Translations under genes and position numbers: made by a program
Shown here: positions 9,401 through 13,820 of the stretch, one piece after another
How the letters are laid out: each line of letters opens with the position of its first letter
Numbering within the stretch: the first letter of the stretch is position 1
DNA from: Asterionellopsis glacialis
Taxonomy: Eukaryota; Bacillariophyta; Plagiogrammaphyceae; Rhaphoneidales; Asterionellopsidaceae
Direction of reading: 5' to 3'
NCBI GenBank assembly: GCA_014885115.2
Contig: WKLE02002154.1
Location: 1 to 13,820, forward strand
Length of the DNA stretch: 13,820 nt
The notes under the pieces: generated by a model
Seen by the model: the letters and a program-made list of their open reading frames with translations, nothing else
Database searches by the model: none
What the model was told of the DNA's origin: nothing

Positions 9401-9898
9401 AAGCATCTGTTGAACAGTCTCAGTCTCCCACAGAGGATAGTAAATCATCAACTATGGCAAGAACAAGTGAGAAAAAGAGAATTATTGTAGCTGTTCCGCC
9501 TGGCAAGCTTGGTGTTATCCTTGCTAACCGTAGAGATGGAAAGGGCACAGTCATTACTGAAGTTCGCCCAACTAGCGTGTTGCAGGGCCGTTTAGTACCT
9601 GGGGACAAACTTGGTAAGTACTTGATTGTTTTAGTGGTGAAAAACAAATATATCATCTTGACTTTCCTATCATTCTAAGCCTTGACTATTTTTTATGTTA
9701 CTTTCGTCAATTTCAGTTGCAATCGACGGGCAGGACGTCACTGCCATGATTGTTTCTGATATCACAGCTTTGATGACCTCAAAGGCTCATAATGAACGTC
9801 AATTGACTGTAATTACGTCTACAAAGCTGCGTGAAAGTGTTCTTACCCCATGCACGGAACCTTTGTCTGAAAATGAAAGTGACGTTTCACCTTATTGA
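6404..9898 (+). CDS. Single-pass membrane protein with P/T/S-rich ectodomain and cytosolic PDZ domain, 1057 aa (spliced)
   Basis: Proposed exons are 6404-6667, 6886-9613 and 9717-9898, all with GT..AG introns. Residues 1-29 are a signal peptide (hydrophobic core, then ACRTTDSA). Residues 30-211 form a luminal or extracellular domain I do not recognise, with a beta-rich stretch faintly like SEA-type domains. Residues 212-371 are a P-T/P-S-rich stalk, probably O-glycosylated or wall-associated. Residues 396-418 are the only transmembrane helix, followed by a basic stop-transfer YREK. The cytosolic tail is Ser-rich with basic phosphosite-like motifs (RRRGS, Ser705) and a short helical segment at about 899-930. 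Residues 951-1035 are a PDZ domain, with carboxylate-loop-like GKLGVIL, VRPTSVLQGRLVPGDKLVAIDGQ and a C-terminal LTVIT strand. PDZ domains bind C-terminal peptides, so this looks like a surface receptor or adhesion protein with a scaffold module; ligand and role are unknown. Stop TGA at 9896-9898. Confidence 0.88.
6668..6885 (+). other. Intron 1 of the PDZ membrane protein gene (218 bp)
   Basis: Donor CACACAG|GTAAGC, acceptor with pyrimidine tract TTCTTTCCTCTCTAG|GCC. It falls between codons (phase 0) after Q88. Reading through gives a stop at 6710-6712, 15 codons in. Splicing joins the signal-peptide exon in frame to the large exon, whose frame is open from the acceptor onward. A second donor-like CAG|GTACGT lies 15 nt into exon 2, so a micro-exon variant cannot be excluded. 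Confidence 0.85.
7453..7542 (+). repeat. 45-bp tandem duplication in the stalk (15 residues, twice)
   Basis: GCAACAGCAGAGCC at 7453 starts a unit repeated at 7498; residues 278-292 and 293-307 both follow the pattern ATAEPSRLPT(E/K)DPT. Six of 45 bases differ; four differences are synonymous and two change an amino acid (E/K and P/L). This is local expansion of the P/T/S stalk. Confidence 0.85.
9614..9716 (+). other. Intron 2 of the PDZ membrane protein gene (103 bp), inside the PDZ domain
   Basis: Donor CTTG|GTAAGT, acceptor TCAATTTCAG|TTG. It is phase 1, splitting the codon of V998. Splicing rebuilds a contiguous PDZ core reading GDKLVAIDGQDV. If retained, translation reads 21 extra residues and stops at TAA/TGA-class codon 9676-9678, removing the second half of the PDZ domain. 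Confidence 0.88.
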
Positions 9899-10094
9899 AG
9901 AAAATTTGACTCTTGACAAATGAGGAATAGTTTGTCACACTGCCGCATGTGTTGTATTAGCACATTATGTGTGTACGAGCAGAGATGTCCCCAAAAACAA
10001 TATCAACTTGACTGTCCATTTAGCGAATCTATAGATTTTAATTCGTATCTAGTAGAGCCACTATTTTCTCTATTCATGCACAGTTTTTTTCATT
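9899..10094. other. Short convergent intergenic region (196 bp)
   Basis: The plus-strand PDZ gene and the minus-strand Q-rich gene end tail to tail here. Their 3' UTRs probably overlap or abut. No clear terminator or polyadenylation signal was identified. Confidence 0.6.
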
Positions 10095-11960
10095 TCATAC
10101 CGAGTCTGCGTCGGACAATCCGTCATAATTCATATCCATGGCACCCCTCTCTAGTTGTTGCAGTCGATGTCCAATGGTTGGATTTGATTTCACATTTCTG
10201 CGTAAACCTCGTCCTGGGCGTGCAATCAAAGTTGGGATTATGGTAGGGATGGTAGTAGCAGAGTCGGTTGCCATTACTGTTGGATTCGAGTGGTGTTTGA
10301 ATAGACCCCGATCGGGAATAGACCGTACAAAGCCAGCCTCTGTTGGCCTGTACATGGTTTCATGGCTCCGTCTTTGACTTGATGGGTTTAACTTTCCATC
10401 AAGTATTATATCATTCCCATTAGGAATATTTCTCCATGAACCTTGTCGTTGTTGTTGTTGTCCATGACTACCACCTCGACCTCGACTGCGACTACGTCCA
10501 TTTCGACCACGTCCGCTCACTGCAATAGGTCGTCCAAAGCCTCGACCAGGACCTCCAGAAGAACTTCCTAGACTGCGACTGGACGAGCCATGTAATCTAC
10601 TTATTGACCCTTGTGACGACCCTAGATTTCGACTAGATGATCCCTGTCTTGCAAGTCCTCGAAAGGATAAGGATGATGATGAACCCTGTGGTCCTCCGGG
10701 GGATCCCAAAACAATAAAGTCAGACGAATCACTATCACTCGCCACGGAACGTCCGGATAGTTGATGCACCATGTTTCTGGACATGGCAGACCGTTTCATG
10801 GATTCACTCAGTTTTTCCATGACATTCAACTGACTCTTAACAATTTGTTTTTGACTTTGTACCAACTTTTGTGTTTTTTCAATTTCTTCTTCGATACTAG
10901 ATTTCATAGCATTGATTGCATTACAATCTAAATGGTCTAAAGTATTTTCTACGGATATACATTGTTGATCTTGCTGCTGTCCCACACCACCACTGTCATT
11001 AGTATTATTAGTATGGTAGAGATGATTGCTATAATGCGCTTGTTGTGGACTAGGATGGTGATGAGGAAGATATTGTATACTAGCTGCTGCCGTTGTGTTC
11101 GTCGTAGTTTGCTGTGGTCCACAAGTAGAGGAGAGTGCACCATTTGATACTTGAAGTTGCTGAATTTGATTTTGAATTTCTTGTACAGGATATAAAGGGA
11201 ATGTACGGTTATCCATCATTTGTGAACATGGTGTAGTAGCAGTAGTACTAGAAGTTGTAGCATTCTGAAAGCCATGCTGCTCCTGTGACATCATGGTACT
11301 GTTTTGGAATGACGTTACGACTTGATGAGGTTGTCTTGAAGATATTGTTGCTGTTGTATAAAAAGGAGACGGGTGGTTGCTTTGCGGCAGTTGTTGCTGC
11401 TGCGATGAGTGCAATTCTATACTATTCTTGCTGGGAATGCCTGGTTGACTTTGAATGTCCATACCAGTCGGTGGTTCTTGCCCTTGCTGCTGTTGCTGTG
11501 GTATTATCGTTTTTATATCGTTTACTTGCAGTGTTGCAAGGATTTGTGGCAACATTTGTTTCTGCATTTCGGGTGACAATTGCTGAAGCTGTTGCAATAT
11601 TTGTTTAGGAATTTGATCTGTGGAGGAAGAATCATCATCATTCTTGTTGCTCTTTTTGGACGCATCGCTTCTGATTGGCGGAGTAAAGCTTGATAATGAT
11701 TGATCTTCGTCGTTATCATCAGAAGATATGTCAAGATCATCTTGAGAATCATCACAACCAGAAGGACCAAAATCTATAATTTTAGTAATCCCGTTATTCT
11801 GATTATAGGCTGCTTCATCAAACAACTCAGAATCGAAATATTCGAATTCTTCATCATCGTCTGCTTCTTCATCACCATCATCCTTTGACACATCAAACGA
11901 TTGCTGTGATATATTCGATAAGGAACAATCGTTGTGATCTTCTATCATGTTGTTGGACAT
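10095..11960 (-). CDS. Low-complexity Gln-rich / Arg-Gly-Ser-rich protein, 621 aa, function unknown
   Basis: I take the first ATG of the frame at 11960; the frame opens only 66 bases further up and holds no earlier ATG. I do not recognise a family. Residues about 22-88 are strongly acidic (Asp/Glu/Ser). Residues about 117-145 form a likely amphipathic helix rich in Gln/Leu (contains LSPEMQKQMLPQIL). About 150-330 is Gln/Thr/Ser/His-rich and probably disordered. About 350-390 is a likely coiled coil (SSIEEEIEKTQKLV onward). About 426-500 is an SSS/RG region with GSSSR repeats ending in RGRNGRSRSRGRGG, the type of Arg/Gly tract found in RNA-binding and arginine-methylated proteins. The C-terminus is DADSV. 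Such composition suggests a regulatory or condensate-forming nuclear or RNA-associated protein, but this is inference. An upstream 5' exon cannot be excluded, because the region before the ATG has several AG acceptor-like sites. Confidence 0.75.
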   Translation of the reverse strand: MSNNMIEDHNDCSLSNISQQSFDVSKDDGDEEADDDEEFEYFDSELFDEAAYNQNNGITKIIDFGPSGCDDSQDDLDISSDDNDEDQSLSSFTPPIRSDASKKSNKNDDDSSSTDQIPKQILQQLQQLSPEMQKQMLPQILATLQVNDIKTIIPQQQQQGQEPPTGMDIQSQPGIPSKNSIELHSSQQQQLPQSNHPSPFYTTATISSRQPHQVVTSFQNSTMMSQEQHGFQNATTSSTTATTPCSQMMDNRTFPLYPVQEIQNQIQQLQVSNGALSSTCGPQQTTTNTTAAASIQYLPHHHPSPQQAHYSNHLYHTNNTNDSGGVGQQQDQQCISVENTLDHLDCNAINAMKSSIEEEIEKTQKLVQSQKQIVKSQLNVMEKLSESMKRSAMSRNMVHQLSGRSVASDSDSSDFIVLGSPGGPQGSSSSLSFRGLARQGSSSRNLGSSQGSISRLHGSSSRSLGSSSGGPGRGFGRPIAVSGRGRNGRSRSRGRGGSHGQQQQRQGSWRNIPNGNDIILDGKLNPSSQRRSHETMYRPTEAGFVRSIPDRGLFKHHSNPTVMATDSATTIPTIIPTLIARPGRGLRRNVKSNPTIGHRLQQLERGAMDMNYDGLSDADSV

Positions 11961-12620
11961 TGGACAATCAAATAATAATCGATATCTAAATTTCGTCAAA
12001 GCCGGCAAGGAAAGCTTGATGACTGATTATATCTCAATCTCAATGCTCGTCCTTCTTAGTTTTAATGTAGCGTTTGGTCCTCGTTAGAACTCGCGTTTTT
12101 GCGACCAACAAATAATAGAACCACACTATCGAACGCTCAAACAAGGCACAAAAATACTGGCACAAGGTAGACAGCCTCTGTTATTCTATCTCGCTGGACA
12201 GGATAAAAGAGTCACCTTGAAATCGTTTTTATGCAGGCTTTTTTGACATTAAATAGTCGAGTACATCCGTGAACACTTGTATGGAAAAAGACCTGTAAAA
12301 TGGATGAACAAAATGTAGTATCGAACAAAAAGTAAGTTGCCAGTATGTACTGGCAATTTGGACCATGAATTTTTCTCCGAGACAAGCAGGCTATTTGATA
12401 GGATTTGATTTCATGCGTGATCAAGAACAGAGCCGTGACGTATCAGATGAAGAGAAGAAAGAAACGTAAATTCGACAGGTCCTCCGAAAATTCAACGCTG
12501 GCAATCCATATTCTCTCTACGTACATTTGCTTTTTATTGCATACTGCAGGTTCGACGATAATCTTTTAGTATGAGAATTAATGTATGACAAACAATTGTT
12601 TTTATGTGAAATTTCTACAG

Positions 12621-12740
12621 CAATACAGGTACGACCAGAGTCACCTAGTACCCCCGACCCGAAACCTGTGGTACTCCAATGAAGATTCGTTTAAACAGAA
12701 AGATATACAGTAGTACCTGGTAAGCTAGTGATACCTGGTG
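12621..12740. repeat. Second cluster of ACAGGTAC / TACCTGGT motifs
   Basis: ACAGGTAC near 12623, GTACCTGGTA at 12713-12722 and TACCTGGT at 12732-12739 repeat the motif family seen at 164-359 and 4634-5045. They lie about 0.7 kb upstream of the Q-rich gene's start. Confidence 0.45.
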
Positions 12741-12978
12741 CTATCGATGTTAATTGTATGTCCTCTTTATATGTCAGGCACAGAAATTTTCCTATGTCTT
12801 TTCGTACGATAGAAACACAAGTTGACTGCTCCCTAATTTTTAAAATTTAATATTTTTGAAATCAACCAATATAATTTCTCCGTATCAAAAGATACAGGCT
12901 GTCCCCTACATTACTTAGGGAAAATCACTTTTTGTAATTAACTTAGACCTGGTAAGGAATTCCAGAGAACTCAAGGAA

Positions 12979-13033
12979 AACGTCACAAACCACGAATCCC
13001 ATAAGTGAAATGTCACGTGTGGCTATGACGTGG
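12979..13033. promoter_or_regulatory. Cluster of ACGT-core (bZIP-like) sites
   Basis: AACGTCAC (12979-12986), TCACGTGT containing the palindrome CACGTG (13014-13019), and TGACGTGG (13026-13033) fall within 55 bp. ACGT cores are typical bZIP or bHLH targets, and TGACGT elements are known to drive CO2/cAMP-responsive genes in a diatom. The cluster is about 1 kb upstream of the Q-rich gene, or may belong to a gene beyond the window; assignment is uncertain. Confidence 0.3.
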
Positions 13034-13820
13034 AGAGGTAAACTGGACAAGGATACATATTGTTTTGGTAACTTGAAGTGGTTCTCTTAAGTACCTATAC
13101 CATAGGGGGAACAGAGACACGCGGTATTCACGGATTAATGTATTTCCTCCGTAGGTTTTTTCGTTTACGTGACCAACTTATTATTATTGACAATGTTCTT
13201 TATAGGGATCCTCAATCATTTTATAGTCCAAAATATCTAGGAGATTTGGAGTGTATCACACCTTTGAAATCTACGTTATCGCCTGGTGGAATATCATAGT
13301 ACGACATTTTACTAACTAGGTTTTAGTGAACAACATCGGAGGGGTTGATGTACACTTGAAGTTGAGTTTCTGGAATTGGGCTTCCCTTATGACGTATATT
13401 ATGATAACACAAGGGGCACTTTTCCCGTAGATGCACCAGATTACTTTCAACTTGAAACTATCACAGCGTAATATTTTAATTTTATTTACCTTTTTTTATA
13501 AATGAATTAGTCTATTATAGGACGCGACTTTTACCAGAATGGAAGATTTACTGTACCTAAATCAAGTATCAAGTAAATGAAATGTGTACTTTACTCAGAT
13601 ACCTTTACATCCATAGTGAGAGCGCTTTTCTAAATTACTCAGTACATTGCACTATTTTCAGAATTTTCTTTTATCATTTCCACTTGGGTTTCGTTTCTTG
13701 TTACTGCCATTTTCTGCTCATGTCGGAAAGTCCGATTTCCACAAAATATGGAGATAATAAGATGTCGCATCAATCCTATGAACCAATAATTATTATTCTT
13801 TGATCACGGTAACACACTGT

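Larger units (their letters stand above)
11961..13820. other. Gene-poor right flank
   Basis: I see no supported gene. It includes the 5' UTR and promoter of the minus-strand Q-rich gene at its left end. Open frames here start with GTG or are short and lack recognisable motifs. The stretch carries TACCTGGTA-type motifs (about 12620-12740) and an ACGT-core cluster (12979-13033). The remainder, including 13300-13820, is AT-rich without visible features. Confidence 0.55.

Noticed and set aside
11285..11608. Plus-strand 107-codon hydrophobic Ala/Val frame opposite the Q-rich gene
   Set aside because: It mirrors CAG/CAA glutamine runs on the other strand, and the Q-rich frame is six times longer.
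11961..12008. Sixteen-residue N-terminal extension of the Q-rich protein
   Set aside because: It would start at TTG at 12006-12008, which is not an expected eukaryotic start; the ATG at 11960 is used instead.
12550..12565. GGTTCGACGAT as a tRNA B-box
   Set aside because: No matching A-box upstream and no cloverleaf could be drawn around it.
13078..13299. Open frame with a stretch faintly like the start of a Ty3/gypsy integrase (LIIIDNVLYRD)
   Set aside because: Starts at GTG, and the resemblance is a few residues with no zinc-binding His/Cys set or neighbouring retroelement domains.

Overview
The window looks like nuclear DNA from a eukaryotic microalga, most likely a (probably pennate) diatom or close stramenopile. 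The reasons are: spliceosomal introns with GT..AG borders; a membrane protein with a long Pro/Thr/Ser ectodomain of the P-T/P-S repeat type common in diatom proteomes; long AT-rich intergenic stretches; and no bacterial gene packing. The species call is inference. No tRNA, rRNA, CRISPR array or intact transposon was found.

Layout. Positions 1-2302 hold no convincing gene, but they carry a cluster of short hairpins (about 164-359), a 165/168-bp tandem repeat of about 2.5 copies (1151-1559) and a diverged direct repeat (1801-1866). Positions 2303-4423 (minus) encode a 706-residue protein joining an N-terminal CAP-Gly microtubule-binding domain to a complete inward-rectifier (Kir-type) potassium channel. 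Positions 4424-6403 are a gene-poor divergent intergenic region with clustered TACC/GGTA palindromes and possible upstream ORFs. Positions 6404-9898 (plus, three exons, two introns of 218 and 103 bp) encode a 1057-residue type I membrane protein: signal peptide, luminal or extracellular domain, P/T/S-rich stalk, one transmembrane helix, long Ser-rich cytosolic tail and a C-terminal PDZ domain that intron 2 splits. Positions 10095-11960 (minus, convergent) encode a 621-residue low-complexity protein with acidic, Gln-rich, coiled-coil and Arg/Gly/Ser-rich parts. Positions 11961-13820 show no gene.

Relations between genes. These are separate eukaryotic genes, not an operon. The most notable item is the CAP-Gly/Kir fusion, which would physically link a K+ channel to microtubule plus-ends or tubulin tails. 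The PDZ receptor-like protein is the second. A speculative link is that the convergent Q-rich protein ends in a sequence fitting a class III PDZ ligand, while the Kir protein lacks a PDZ-ligand tail. Neighbourhood alone does not prove that any of these proteins interact.
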